A DNA stretch of 64,000 bases, taken from assembly GCA_016841825.1 (NCBI GenBank), contig JAENYK010000001.1, positions 248,001 through 312,000 on the forward strand, in the 5' to 3' direction. This stretch comes from Halothermothrix sp. GTDB lineage: Bacteria; Bacillota; Halanaerobiia; DY22613. Shown here piece after piece: positions 46,617-55,129 of this stretch. The notes beneath the pieces are model-generated. The model ran no database searches. It was not told the DNA's origin and worked only from the letters and a program-made list of their open reading frames with translations. The translations under genes were made by a program, and so were the position numbers. Position 1 is the first letter of the stretch. The number at the start of each line of letters is the position of its first letter.

Positions 46617-46781
46617 TTACCAGCAATGCTTAGTAATGACTGCGGTAGTAGCAACACCAGCAGTAGTAATTCCAGCAGCTGCTACAGTTGCAGTACCTGG
46701 CTCAACTTCTGCGGATATCCCATTCATTACAAATTTCTCATCACTTACCTGTACAACAGGTGCAGAATATCTTTTTTTCAT
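46617..46781 (-). CDS. RiPP precursor peptide 2
   Basis: 54 aa; ATG at 46779-46781 with GGAGGAAT seven bases upstream. Leader MKKRYSAPVVQVSDEKFVM, then NGISAEVEPG and a core TATVAAAGITTAGVATTAVI ending TKHCW. It differs from precursors 3 and 4 at nine positions, mostly conservative. The conserved Cys-Trp end and Gly/Ala/Thr/Ile/Val composition suggest the modified segment. Confidence 0.87.
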   Translation of the reverse strand: MKKRYSAPVVQVSDEKFVMNGISAEVEPGTATVAAAGITTAGVATTAVITKHCW

Positions 46782-46834
46782 GGGTATTCCTCCTTTTTTA
46801 TAATCAGCAGACTAATACAGTCGCAAATTACTAA

Positions 46835-46999
46835 TTACCAGCAATGCTTGGCAATAATTGCAGTAGTTGCACCACCTACAGTAGTGATACCGGCTGCTGC
46901 TACAGTCGCAGTAGCTGGTTCAATCTCTGCAGAACTTCCACTCATCACAAATTTCTCATCGCTTACCTGTACAACAGGTGCAGAATATCTTTTTTTCAT
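46835..46999 (-). CDS. RiPP precursor peptide 3
   Basis: 54 aa; ATG at 46997-46999 with GGAGGAAT. Leader MKKRYSAPVVQVSDEKFVM, SGSSAEIEPA, core TATVAAAGITTVGGATTAII, tail AKHCW. Protein identical to precursor 4 with two synonymous base changes, indicating recent duplication or purifying selection. The Y-x-x-P-x-V pattern and DEKF resemble leader motifs bound by PqqD-like domains (compare lasso leaders), by analogy. Confidence 0.88.
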   Translation of the reverse strand: MKKRYSAPVVQVSDEKFVMSGSSAEIEPATATVAAAGITTVGGATTAIIAKHCW

Positions 47000-47046
47000 G
47001 GGTATTCCTCCTTTCAGTGTCAAATTGTCCTCTAGCTTAGTGTTAA

Positions 47047-47211
47047 CTACCAGCAATGCTTGGCAATAATTGCGGTAGTTGCACCACCTACAGTAGTGAT
47101 ACCGGCTGCTGCTACAGTTGCAGTAGCTGGTTCAATCTCTGCAGAACTTCCACTCATCACAAATTTCTCATCGCTTACCTGTACAACAGGTGCAGAATAT
47201 CTTTTTTTCAT
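47047..47211 (-). CDS. RiPP precursor peptide 4 (promoter-proximal)
   Basis: 54 aa, TAG stop, ATG at 47209-47211 with GAGGAGGAAT. The amino acid sequence equals precursor 3. It is first in the transcript, 192 nt after the predicted promoter -10. The four copies repeat every ~180-218 bp. No signal peptide is visible, so export needs the dedicated ABC machinery. Confidence 0.88.
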   Translation of the reverse strand: MKKRYSAPVVQVSDEKFVMSGSSAEIEPATATVAAAGITTVGGATTAIIAKHCW

Positions 47212-47236
47212 GGGTATTCCTCCTCTCTCAATAGAT

Positions 47237-47251
47237 TATGCCCCACACTAA
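47237..47251. repeat. 15-bp inverted repeat, proximal arm
   Basis: TATGCCCCACACTAA, exact complement of the arm at 46280-46294. It lies in the untranslated leader 26 bp ahead of the first precursor. Confidence 0.7.
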
Positions 47252-47318
47252 ACCTTAAAACCTAAAATTGTTCAACCATTAGTTAAAATTACAATAGAAT
47301 TTCATAATCATAACCTAA

Positions 47319-47332
47319 TGAAAACGATTACA
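47319..47332. promoter_or_regulatory. cre-like site in the precursor leader
   Basis: On the minus strand TGTAATCGTTTTCA matches the Bacillus CcpA consensus TGWAANCGNTNWCA at every fixed position. It is about 70-80 bp downstream of the predicted start site, so it could act as a transcription roadblock for the precursor operon under good carbon supply. CcpA in this organism is not shown here. Confidence 0.55.
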
Positions 47333-47402
47333 TTTTTGAAACAAAAAAATAACACTCAATATACAGAAGTTGTAATAATAGATTTTTTTTCCTTACATGT
47401 CT

Positions 47403-47431
47403 ATTATAAGCTATATTCCCCAAATAATCAA
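47403..47431 (-). promoter_or_regulatory. SigA-type promoter of the RiPP cluster
   Basis: TTGATT (47426-47431) and TATAAT (47403-47408) with a 17-bp spacer on the minus strand. The leader of about 190 nt contains the cre-like site and the proximal repeat arm. The remaining 47432-47614 is AT-rich without any recognised gene. Confidence 0.72.
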
Positions 47432-47614
47432 TAGGAAAGAGCAACATTTTCTATCTTTTTAATTTCACCCAAAATATAAGTATTATAAATAAATATTTAG
47501 TTTTTTTATTTTTTTAGATAATTTAATAATATTTTATTAATTATTTAACCACAGTCAACGTATAGCGAAATTGAGTAGAGTGATATCGTTCTCATGGCTG
47601 CCCGGCACACATAT

Positions 47615-47645
47615 AAAAGACTGTTAAAGTTGTTAACAGTCTTTT
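47615..47645. terminator. Terminator between NUDIX gene and RiPP cluster
   Basis: AAAAGACTGTTAA pairs with TTAACAGTCTTTT around AGTTG; a strong symmetric stem with T runs, serving the NUDIX gene. Confidence 0.88.
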
Positions 47646-47711
47646 ACTCTTTAATATAATAATACTTTCAAAGTACTGATAATCTCGAAAATAGTTCAAT
47701 AAGATTATAAT

Positions 47712-48116
47712 CTATATTTGAGAACATGCTTTTTGCAAAGCGACAATCAATGGAATATCAGCAGGTGCAAAAGAATAATTATCCATCTCGCTTAAAGTTA
47801 CCCATTGAATCTGATCATGATCACTCAACATCAACTCCCCTTCCCGATAGGTAGCCAGAAAACCAATCAGTTCAATAGATATGTGGGGATAGGTATAACA
47901 ACTTGTAGTCAGATATTGATCGATAGTAATCTTGATGCCAAATTCTTCAAAGATTTCACGTTGCAAACATTCTTCTGGAGATTCCCCCGGCTCTATCTTT
48001 CCTCCGGGAAACTCCCACATACCGGCAAGCTTACCAATTCGTTTACGAGCAATCAGATATCTGTTAGCTAAAGCTCTATCTGGGTGTTGAATTATTGCAG
48101 CTGTTACTTGAACCAT
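47712..48116 (-). CDS. NUDIX hydrolase, MutT-like
   Basis: 134 aa from ATG at 48114-48116 (GAGGAGG upstream). The NUDIX box G-x5-E-x7-REUxEE-x-GU is present as GGKIEPGESPEECLQREIFE followed by EFGI. KRIGKLAGMWEFPGGK and ITIDQYLTTSCYTYPH resemble 8-oxo-dGTP diphosphatases. It likely cleans oxidised nucleotides. A strong terminator follows, separating it from the peptide cluster. Confidence 0.9.
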   Translation of the reverse strand: MVQVTAAIIQHPDRALANRYLIARKRIGKLAGMWEFPGGKIEPGESPEECLQREIFEEFGIKITIDQYLTTSCYTYPHISIELIGFLATYREGELMLSDHDQIQWVTLSEMDNYSFAPADIPLIVALQKACSQI

Positions 48117-48275
48117 CAGAAGCCTCCTCAATAATGTAGTTTTACAGTAACCTTAGTATTCCACTTGACTCAACTATATTGCAGGTAAATAATGGACAAC
48201 CGTTAATTATCTCCCCATACTTACAGCTTATCGAAAAAATCATCATCTATTTAACGCGCAATACCTAATTGCGAA

Positions 48276-48932
48276 TCAGGTTGTCCTTGACTGTAGATAT
48301 TCTTCTAACCCCCTGGCCCTCAAAACACAAGCTGGACATTCACCACACCCTGCTCCAATTATTCCATTATAACAGGTTACAGTGTTATGTAAGATCTCTT
48401 CAAAGCACCCCAGTTGGTCAGCCAACTCCCAGGTTTGGGCTTTACTTAACCACATCAAAGGTGTATGGATCTCAAATTGATAATCCATTGCTAAATCAAG
48501 GGTTACATTCAAAGATTTGATAAATACATTCCGACAGTCGGGATATCCACTAAAATCAGTTTGCGATACACCAGTAACAATATGTCTAATCCCTCTCTGT
48601 TTCGCTAAAACTGCAGTGAAGGTTAAAAATAACATATTCCGTCCATCAACAAAGGTGTTCGGTAGATCCCTCTTCTCCCCGTATTTTTCTACATCAATAT
48701 TATCACGCGTCAGAGCATTTGGTGCCAATTGATTTAAGAGACCAAGGTCGAGAATAGTGTGTTTCACTTTCAGTTGTCCCGCTATTGTTGATGCCTGTTC
48801 CAATTCAATTTTATGCTTTTGTCCATAATCGAAGCTGATCGTTTCCACTACTGCAAAGTTTTTAAGAGCCCAATATAGACAAGTCGTTGAATCCTGACCA
48901 CCACTAAATACTACAATTGCTGTATCTTTCAT
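48276..48932 (-). CDS. queC: 7-cyano-7-deazaguanine synthase QueC
   Basis: 218 aa. ATP-PPase loop [10 protein letters not shown] (residues 9-18), FDYGQKH, and the zinc ligands Cys in [19 protein letters not shown] are intact. QueC makes preQ0 from 7-carboxy-7-deazaguanine in queuosine synthesis. queD and queE are not adjacent and no preQ1 riboswitch is visible in 48933-49043. GGAGGAGATC precedes the ATG. Confidence 0.95.
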   Translation of the reverse strand: MKDTAIVVFSGGQDSTTCLYWALKNFAVVETISFDYGQKHKIELEQASTIAGQLKVKHTILDLGLLNQLAPNALTRDNIDVEKYGEKRDLPNTFVDGRNMLFLTFTAVLAKQRGIRHIVTGVSQTDFSGYPDCRNVFIKSLNVTLDLAMDYQFEIHTPLMWLSKAQTWELADQLGCFEEILHNTVTCYNGIIGAGCGECPACVLRARGLEEYLQSRTT

Positions 48933-49043
48933 CTGATCTCCTCCAATATATATTTCTCAGACTCTACTGTCTTAATTTTGAGCAAGAGTTATAATCTGAA
49001 TGATAATTAATATCGGAATTACTCCTACCTAAGATAAACTCTT

Positions 49044-50126
49044 TTACTCCCATACATCCAAACTTTCTATTCCACTGCGCAATACCAATTGGCGTAACCT
49101 TTGTCCATACATAGCAGGAGATTTAACATTTTTGAGTAGAACATTGGCAAAAAGTTTCCTGCATCTCCTCTTATAGCGACTATCCAGACCAGTAAATCCC
49201 TGATTTATTGAATCAGCCAGAACCATCGCACTTCGAAAAGCATAACTCAAACCCTCAGCAGAACTGGGACTAATCCATCCTGCAGCTTCCCCAATAAGAA
49301 GAATACCAGCTTTTCCAGTATTAATCTGCCCAAGGTTCAATGGTCGTAGAATAAATGCACCTTCTTTTTTAGTCTCTTCACCAAACTGATACCCGAAATT
49401 CTCCAATTTTAACTTCAACAGTTCAAATTTCTGATGAACATTTTCACCCATCTCCAGCGCTGCTCCCAAAATCAGGAGGTCTTCTTTCGGTATAATCCAG
49501 GAATAAAAATCAGTAATCTCAGGATCAAAGATCGCTCCGAAATAAGGTGAAGTCTTCTGAGATTTATACCATTTCTGAATTGAAATATATCGCTTTGGCC
49601 ATTTTTTCTCACCAAAAGCCTGTTTTCGGACCTGAGAAAAAGCTCCATCGGCACCGATAATAATTCTAACAGTCCGCTCAATAATCTTCCCTTTATACAA
49701 TAATTTCAACCGATAACCGTTACCACTTTGTTCATAAGATTTAAACAAACAATCATCCATTATTTCTGCATTATCAGGGATTTGCGACACCAACCAGCGG
49801 TCAAACTTCTCCCGATCAATATTAATGTAAAAACGCTGATAATATCTCTCCAGACCTACACTTAGATCAATAGTTCTCACTGCAAAAATCTGTGGACCGA
49901 CCAACACGCTTTTGGGTAATGCCAACCCCATCCGGGCCAGCATCTTCTGCGCATCAGGAGCTACCAGACCTCCGCAACATTTTCGAAAAGAACCTACATC
50001 TACCTCCTGAGTCAATCTCCTGCGATCTATTAATAATATTTTGCATTTTTCCCCCATACGGGTCGCTACCATCCTTGCCAATGTCGCACCCGCTGGCCCT
50101 CCTCCAATAATCGCTATATCAAACAT
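49044..50126 (-). CDS. FAD-dependent oxidoreductase (geranylgeranyl-reductase-like)
   Basis: 360 aa. N-terminal FAD motif IIGGGPAGATLARM (residues 6-19), CCGGLVAPDAQ and GILLIGEAAGWISPSSAEGL near 280-300 match the geranylgeranyl reductase/PHBH superfamily. Members reduce isoprenoid chains or oxidise small aromatics; the substrate here is not determined. It lies alone with a good AAGGAG site. Confidence 0.83.
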   Translation of the reverse strand: MFDIAIIGGGPAGATLARMVATRMGEKCKILLIDRRRLTQEVDVGSFRKCCGGLVAPDAQKMLARMGLALPKSVLVGPQIFAVRTIDLSVGLERYYQRFYINIDREKFDRWLVSQIPDNAEIMDDCLFKSYEQSGNGYRLKLLYKGKIIERTVRIIIGADGAFSQVRKQAFGEKKWPKRYISIQKWYKSQKTSPYFGAIFDPEITDFYSWIIPKEDLLILGAALEMGENVHQKFELLKLKLENFGYQFGEETKKEGAFILRPLNLGQINTGKAGILLIGEAAGWISPSSAEGLSYAFRSAMVLADSINQGFTGLDSRYKRRCRKLFANVLLKNVKSPAMYGQRLRQLVLRSGIESLDVWE

Positions 50127-50307
50127 ACTTTACTCCTTTGTTTTAATATTAGCTTAGATTTAGCCAATTAATCTACCCTAATCGCATATATATATGCACC
50201 AATCTCCATCCATGCAAAGTTATCGACTTCCCGAGCATTTTCTAAAATAATTATAAATCAAAAAATCGGCAGGTCTCCCCACCGATTAATCTGTAGCTGG
50301 CAACCTA

Positions 50308-50655
50308 CTACTCCACTATTATATCCACCGCGTTCTCCCATTGACCATGTAGGTTACACAGGATATAGGCCCGTAATGTACAGGATTCTTCTAACTTAAC
50401 TCTCAGTGTCGCCTCTGGTTTCATCTCGGGAGTAAAACCGACTCTACCCAGATGATAATAATTGGCATAAAGATCAACATACTGAATAAAATGACCTGGT
50501 TCTACCGGATGATCAATCTCCCCCATCTTTACAGTAACCTCAAAGAACTCACCTTGTTTTACCTTTGCTGGTACACTAATCAATGGTACATGTTTCTGTT
50601 CCAGTGTAGTCTTCTCCTGGGGATTGCTTGCACTCTTAATATCATAAAATGCCAA
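50308..50655 (-). CDS. Superoxide reductase (class II SORL, neelaredoxin type)
   Basis: 115 aa from a TTG at 50653-50655, six bases after GGAGGTG; a longer frame with a poor start exists. The iron centre ligands are visible: Glu20-Lys-His22, His49, His55, Cys100 and His103 (EKH-type, DHPVEPGHF, CNLHG). It reduces superoxide to peroxide in the cytoplasm. It follows the rubrerythrin gene by 15 bp, which disposes of the peroxide. Confidence 0.92.
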   Translation of the reverse strand: MAFYDIKSASNPQEKTTLEQKHVPLISVPAKVKQGEFFEVTVKMGEIDHPVEPGHFIQYVDLYANYYHLGRVGFTPEMKPEATLRVKLEESCTLRAYILCNLHGQWENAVDIIVE

Positions 50656-50670
50656 CAGATTCACCTCCAA

Positions 50671-51228
50671 TTATTTTCTAAATTCTTTAAATTTTTTCTT
50701 CGGAGCTCCACAAATTGGGCATTTATCAGGAGTTCCATCTTTCACAGTATGCCCACATATACCACACACACTTACATATTGCAGATCATAATCATTTCCA
50801 GACAACACCGACTCCCTGGCTTCACTATATAATTTTGAATGGATCTTCTCTGCTTCTAGAGCATAGTGAAAAGAGCGAATAGCATCTTTCTCCTGTTGAT
50901 CTTTAGCAACCAGATAAAATGAAGGATACATCTGCTCAATCTCATAATTCTCTCCCCCAATAGCACCTTCCAGATTATCTGCAGTTGATCCCAGACCAAA
51001 ACCTGCCCCAGATGCAACCAGAAAATCACCACTAATGTTAGACAAAGCGACAAAATGATTGCCAGCATGCACCTCTTCTGCATAAGCGATCGCTTTAAAC
51101 AACAGACCTACATTGGGAAAACCATCCTCTTCAGCTTTCCTTCCCCAGACCAAATATCTCTGGTAAGCCTGACTCTCTCCACCAAAAGCTGAACGCAAAT
51201 TTTCAGAAGTCATCTCATTTTTTACCAT
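50671..51228 (-). CDS. Rubrerythrin
   Basis: 185 aa from the ATG at 51226-51228 (AAAGGTGG). The N-terminal diiron domain has paired E-x-x-H-type ligands (GGESQAYQRYL, YAEEVHAGNHF, ALEAEKIHSKLY) and the C-terminal rubredoxin-like domain has CGICGHTVKDGTPDKCPICG. It reduces hydrogen peroxide with electrons from rubredoxin. It forms an operon with the superoxide reductase gene under a SigH-like promoter. Confidence 0.95.
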   Translation of the reverse strand: MVKNEMTSENLRSAFGGESQAYQRYLVWGRKAEEDGFPNVGLLFKAIAYAEEVHAGNHFVALSNISGDFLVASGAGFGLGSTADNLEGAIGGENYEIEQMYPSFYLVAKDQQEKDAIRSFHYALEAEKIHSKLYSEARESVLSGNDYDLQYVSVCGICGHTVKDGTPDKCPICGAPKKKFKEFRK

Positions 51229-51329
51229 CAAAATACCACCTTTCATTTATTTAATTAAACTTTTAAGAACAAGCTGGCTACCGAATAATCTTCACAATCT
51301 AGTTTAATCAATATTTTTCCTATTTATAA

Positions 51330-51360
51330 CCAATTCTCGAAATATTCTCGAATTTCCTGC
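51330..51360 (-). promoter_or_regulatory. SigH-like promoter of rubrerythrin-SOR
   Basis: GCAGGAAAT (51352-51360) and CGAGAATTG (51331-51339) with a 12-bp spacer fit RNAGGAWWW-N12-RNNGAATWW with two mismatches in the -10. Confidence 0.6.
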
Positions 51361-51370
51361 CAATATAATA

Positions 51371-51411
51371 AAAAAATCCACAGTTACTGGTTACTCCATA
51401 ACTGTGGATTT
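51371..51411 (-). terminator. Terminator after the LysM gene
   Basis: AAATCCACAGTTA pairs with TAACTGTGGATTT, followed by T residues on the minus strand, 17 bp after the LysM stop. Confidence 0.87.
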
Positions 51412-51427
51412 ATTATCTTCCGTTAAA

Positions 51428-52141
51428 TTAATCAGCTTCAGGTGGTACACAAATATTCTGACCTACCGAGAGATTATCTGGATCTGTAATCTGAGGGTTA
51501 GCATCCAAAATTGCCGATAAAGTTACATTCCATTGCTGAGCAAGCCGATATAAGTTATCACCAGGCTTCACTACATACACCCGACCTGGACATTCTACCG
51601 AAGATCTCGGGATACATATCTGTTGACCAATCTGTAATCTATTTGGATTAATTCCTGGGTTAGCAGCAATGATCTCATCAACACTTACACTATATTGTTG
51701 AGCCAACCGATAAATAGTATCTCCAGCTCTGATCACATAAATCTCTCCACCTTCACAAAATTCAGGTTCAGGTTCTTCACCGGGAATACAGATTTTTTGA
51801 CCAATGTATAGTCTGTCTGGGTCAATGCCTGGATTAGCTGCCAACAGCGCATCTACGGACATTTCAAAACTCTGGGCGATCCTATAAATGGTATCCCCCG
51901 CTTTAATTGTGTACAGTTGACCTCCGGGACATGCTGGGACAGGAATACATATCCTCCGCCCCACCTGCAAACTATCAGGATCTAGACCGGGGTTTGCTGC
52001 CAAAATAGAATCAACCGAAATCTCATACCGTAAAGCCAATCGATAAATCGTATCACCCGACCTTATGGTATAAATCTGACCTCCAGGACATTGGGGTTGT
52101 TGTTGTTGCCGACTTCCGTGAAAGCCATAATAGTTACCCAT
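51428..52141 (-). CDS. Four-LysM-domain protein
   Basis: 237 aa. Four near-identical LysM repeats, each of the form YTIRSGDTIYRLALRYEISV with PGLDPDSLQVGRRICIP-like ends, at about residues 24-69, 74-120, 132-178 and 187-232. They bind N-acetylglucosamine polymers such as peptidoglycan. There is no signal peptide; the start MGNYYGFHGSRQQQQ is short and polar, as in spore-coat or SafA-like proteins (inference). It stands alone with its own terminator. Confidence 0.9.
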   Translation of the reverse strand: MGNYYGFHGSRQQQQPQCPGGQIYTIRSGDTIYRLALRYEISVDSILAANPGLDPDSLQVGRRICIPVPACPGGQLYTIKAGDTIYRIAQSFEMSVDALLAANPGIDPDRLYIGQKICIPGEEPEPEFCEGGEIYVIRAGDTIYRLAQQYSVSVDEIIAANPGINPNRLQIGQQICIPRSSVECPGRVYVVKPGDNLYRLAQQWNVTLSAILDANPQITDPDNLSVGQNICVPPEAD

Positions 52142-52266
52142 ATTTAACCTCCTCTCATATGTTCATAATTAATATTATGAAAAACCCCGGAAAAATGTGA
52201 ATATGAATATATAAAAAACACCTCTCCAAATCGAGATTTCAGTTCGGAAAATATTCCACAGAAGAT

Positions 52267-53481
52267 TTATCCTCTCCCGCTTAGCCGTTCTGGAAGATTT
52301 AAATTAGATCTGGTCTTTAGAGACAATGTAATTATCATGGCAATGGTTACCAATCCTCCAATTCCAATAGATGTGTAGTTTCCTACTAATCCACTTATCA
52401 GATAACGGATCAACATAACCCCCATCATATTTATACCACTAAATAAGGAGACAACCGACCCCCTGATAGTGGAAGGAACAAGAGAATGAATCCACCCGCG
52501 ATAAATTGGAAAGAAGCCACCATATCCAACCCCAAACAGAAAAAAACCAGCATTAAATATAATTATACTTTCACTATGTAAAACCAGCAAAGCACCAACT
52601 AAATGCAGAATCCAGATGGTTATTACTGCCTTTATCTTTGAAATGCCTTTGCTTGCTACAAGACTACCTAAAACCAATCCACCTATACCTACCCATCCAT
52701 AGAACAGTCCATCATAATTAAAACCTGGCTCAAGACCCAAAGCATATCCCTTATCTCGCCAGAAGGATAAAAAAATTGCATATATGCTATAATTAATTAA
52801 CAATAGACCAACCAGTTTGATTAATTTGGAAGTTTTTAGAAAACAATTAACACTTCTGCTTACCAACGTTATTATCGACTCAGTAACATACCGTCTATTA
52901 TCCCGTAAAATTGTGATTAAAAGAAGCCCGCCCAAGATTTTGACAACCCCTGCAGAGAGCATTACTATCCAGGCAAATTCCCCCTTTACCATTCCGGCAA
53001 AAAATATACCCAATCCGGCGCTGACCAGCGATGTTATACCGCTTGATCGGGCAAAATATTTCAATGAATCTCTATTTGCATTTCCTGACAATTTATCAAA
53101 AAACCATGCTGTCAGAGAAGTATACATCTGAGATTCACCTGTACCAATTAGAATCGCTCCCAGAATAAAATATCGCATCGCATCTCCAAAAACAAAAAAT
53201 GCAATCCCCATGGCGGATATAATTAATCCCAGACCGTAAACTTTCATTCGACCAAATTTATCTGCCAGCACACCCCTGGGAAACTCCATAAGTATCATCA
53301 CCCAGGAAATAATCAATGGCAAGATTAATATATTGGCATGTCCATAGATTTTCTCAGCCCAGAAAAGTGCAAACGCACTACCATACAACCAATGACTGAT
53401 AATATGCATCAATGTTCCCAGATATAATCCACCCTGTGGTTTCCGGTCGAAATAATTCCTAATCACTGCTAATCTCTTCAA
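52267..53481 (-). CDS. Major facilitator superfamily transporter
   Basis: 404 aa with a TTG start eight bases after GGGAGGG. About twelve helices and the MFS loop FPRGVLADKFGRMKVYGLGL (residues ~68-87). No substrate signature is clear. It lies divergently from the SPFH gene with about 300 bp between them, which holds the SigH-like promoter of the latter. Confidence 0.87.
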   Translation of the reverse strand: MKRLAVIRNYFDRKPQGGLYLGTLMHIISHWLYGSAFALFWAEKIYGHANILILPLIISWVMILMEFPRGVLADKFGRMKVYGLGLIISAMGIAFFVFGDAMRYFILGAILIGTGESQMYTSLTAWFFDKLSGNANRDSLKYFARSSGITSLVSAGLGIFFAGMVKGEFAWIVMLSAGVVKILGGLLLITILRDNRRYVTESIITLVSRSVNCFLKTSKLIKLVGLLLINYSIYAIFLSFWRDKGYALGLEPGFNYDGLFYGWVGIGGLVLGSLVASKGISKIKAVITIWILHLVGALLVLHSESIIIFNAGFFLFGVGYGGFFPIYRGWIHSLVPSTIRGSVVSLFSGINMMGVMLIRYLISGLVGNYTSIGIGGLVTIAMIITLSLKTRSNLNLPERLSGRG

Positions 53482-53716
53482 TATTTTCCCTCCCTCAATT
53501 TAATCCACTAATTAATTACTCTATCGTCATGTTATAATTTTCATCTGCTAAAAACACAGTTTCTTTTTATTGCTTTTTTTCTTAAATTATAGCATTTTAC
53601 GACTTTAACTGTCAATAACATTCCATCCTCGCATAAATTATACCGACGTTATCCAGTATAAAGTGAAAAACGAACCTATTATTCTCTTTCACTTTTATAA
53701 TAAATTTGCTCACCAA

Positions 53717-53745
53717 AAAGGACTTTTTTTCTATTCGATGAATAT
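53717..53745 (+). promoter_or_regulatory. SigH-like promoter of the SPFH gene
   Basis: AAAGGACTT (53717-53725) and GATGAATAT (53737-53745) separated by 11 bp; one mismatch to RNAGGAWWW-N11-RNNGAATWW. It is 36 bp before the SPFH start codon. The rest of 53482-53716 shows nothing recognisable. Confidence 0.65.
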
Positions 53746-53780
53746 ACTTTATATCATTCATTTAAAAGGGAGGAATACCT

Positions 53781-55064
53781 ATGGATAACAATAACATTGA
53801 ATCTCAAATTCAGGAGTTTAAACCCCAAAAGCAAAAGTTTAAGCTGCCCATCAAGGGACCACTCATCGTCATTGTTCTTATCATTGTCATTATTGGTATC
53901 GTCGGAGGGAGTACGCTTGATCGCAATGACCTGGGTTTCTACAAATTGGTTCAACCAATTAAAGGCGATATGCGGGTTATTCAGGAAACCGGTTGGTATT
54001 TCAAATGGTTTGGAACTGTCACCTCATGGAAAGAAGCTGACACATTGTACTGGTCAAAGTGGCCTGATGAAGGTAAAAGAAATGATACTTCTATTGATGT
54101 CCGTTTTGCTGACGGAGGTATTGGTTATGTCAGTATGAACGTGCGATATATGATGCCAACTGCCGATCCCCAGAGACTTCAAATACAAAAAGTCTTCAAA
54201 ACCAATGATGCATTCCAATTAGGGGCTATAGAGCAGATGGCTATGCAAGCCAGTCAGATAGCTGCTTCTATGATGACTGCTGAAACCTCCTATCGTAATA
54301 AACCACAGTTCATGTCTTACATAATTGACCAGGTAGTAAATGGTCTTTATGAGACCAGATCTGTCGAAATTTCACGTGGTGACAACGATACTATCACTTT
54401 ACAGGAGATAGTTAAGGACAAAAACGACATACCATTACGCAAACCTCGTGATCTAGAATCTTACGGAGTCAATATTGTCAACGTTAACGTAACTGACATC
54501 GACTATGAAGCTGACGTCCAACAAAAGATCAATCAGAAACGGGAAAAAGCTCAGGAAGCTGAATTAGCCAAATATGAAGCAGAAAAAGCCCGTCAAGATA
54601 CCATTGCTGCTGAAGAGACTGGTAAAAAAGAAGTAATGGTCGCCAAATATGAAGAAGAGCAAAAGAAAGTTCGGGCAACTATTCAAGCTGAACAGGATAA
54701 AGAAGTTGCCGAGATCCAGGCTCAAAAAGAACTGGCCGTTGCAGAATTGGCAAAATAAAGAGCACAAGTAGAGTTGGAGACTGAAAAATTAAGGGCTGAA
54801 TCTGTTCGTGTTCAGGCAGATGCTGAAGCTGAAGCCAAGAAAAAGTTAATTGAAGCTGACGGTGCCCTCCAGCAAAAATTAGAAGCCTTAATCCAGGTCA
54901 ATCAGGTCTGGGCTGAAGCGTACACTCAACAACGTCCGACCCCAGATATAATCATGGGTGGTGGTTCAGAACAATATACTGGATTGGAAGCCAATGCTTT
55001 CATGCAAATGCTTATGATTAAACTCGCGAAAGACTTAAGCTTAGATTTAGAAATTAATCAATAA
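53781..55064 (+). pseudogene. SPFH/band-7 membrane protein interrupted by in-frame TAA
   Basis: Continuous frame of 427 codons with a single TAA at 54756-54758 (codon 326). Residues 28-47 form a membrane anchor (GPLIVIVLIIVIIGIVGGST), followed by an SPFH/stomatin-like domain (to about 260) and a long coiled coil rich in Glu/Ala/Lys. The TAA lies within the coiled coil (VAELAK, stop, RAQVELETEK), so the truncated product retains the SPFH domain but loses the C-terminal ~100 residues. A single substitution from a sense codon (AAA, CAA or GAA) would explain it. GGGAGG precedes the ATG. Confidence 0.85.
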
Positions 55065-55070
55065 AGCTAA

Positions 55071-55108
55071 AACAGACCTGATCTTCTCAACAGATCAGGT
55101 CTGTTTTT
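55071..55108 (+). terminator. Terminator after the SPFH gene
   Basis: ACAGACCTGATCT pairs with AGATCAGGTCTGT, followed by TTTTT, eight bases after the stop. Confidence 0.9.
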
Positions 55109-55129
55109 ATCTATGTTAGGGTCTTTCAA

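Noticed and set aside
46436-47211. Precursors as lasso, lanthipeptide or nif11-type
   Set aside because: The YxxP leader is lasso-like, but there is no lasso cyclase/protease pair, no LanM/LanB and no nif11 leader.
46445-47265. Plus-strand ORFs of 60-155 aa across the precursor array (Cys/Ser/Thr-rich)
   Set aside because: They are mirror frames of the four minus-strand precursors, have no ribosome sites, and repeat only because the precursors repeat.
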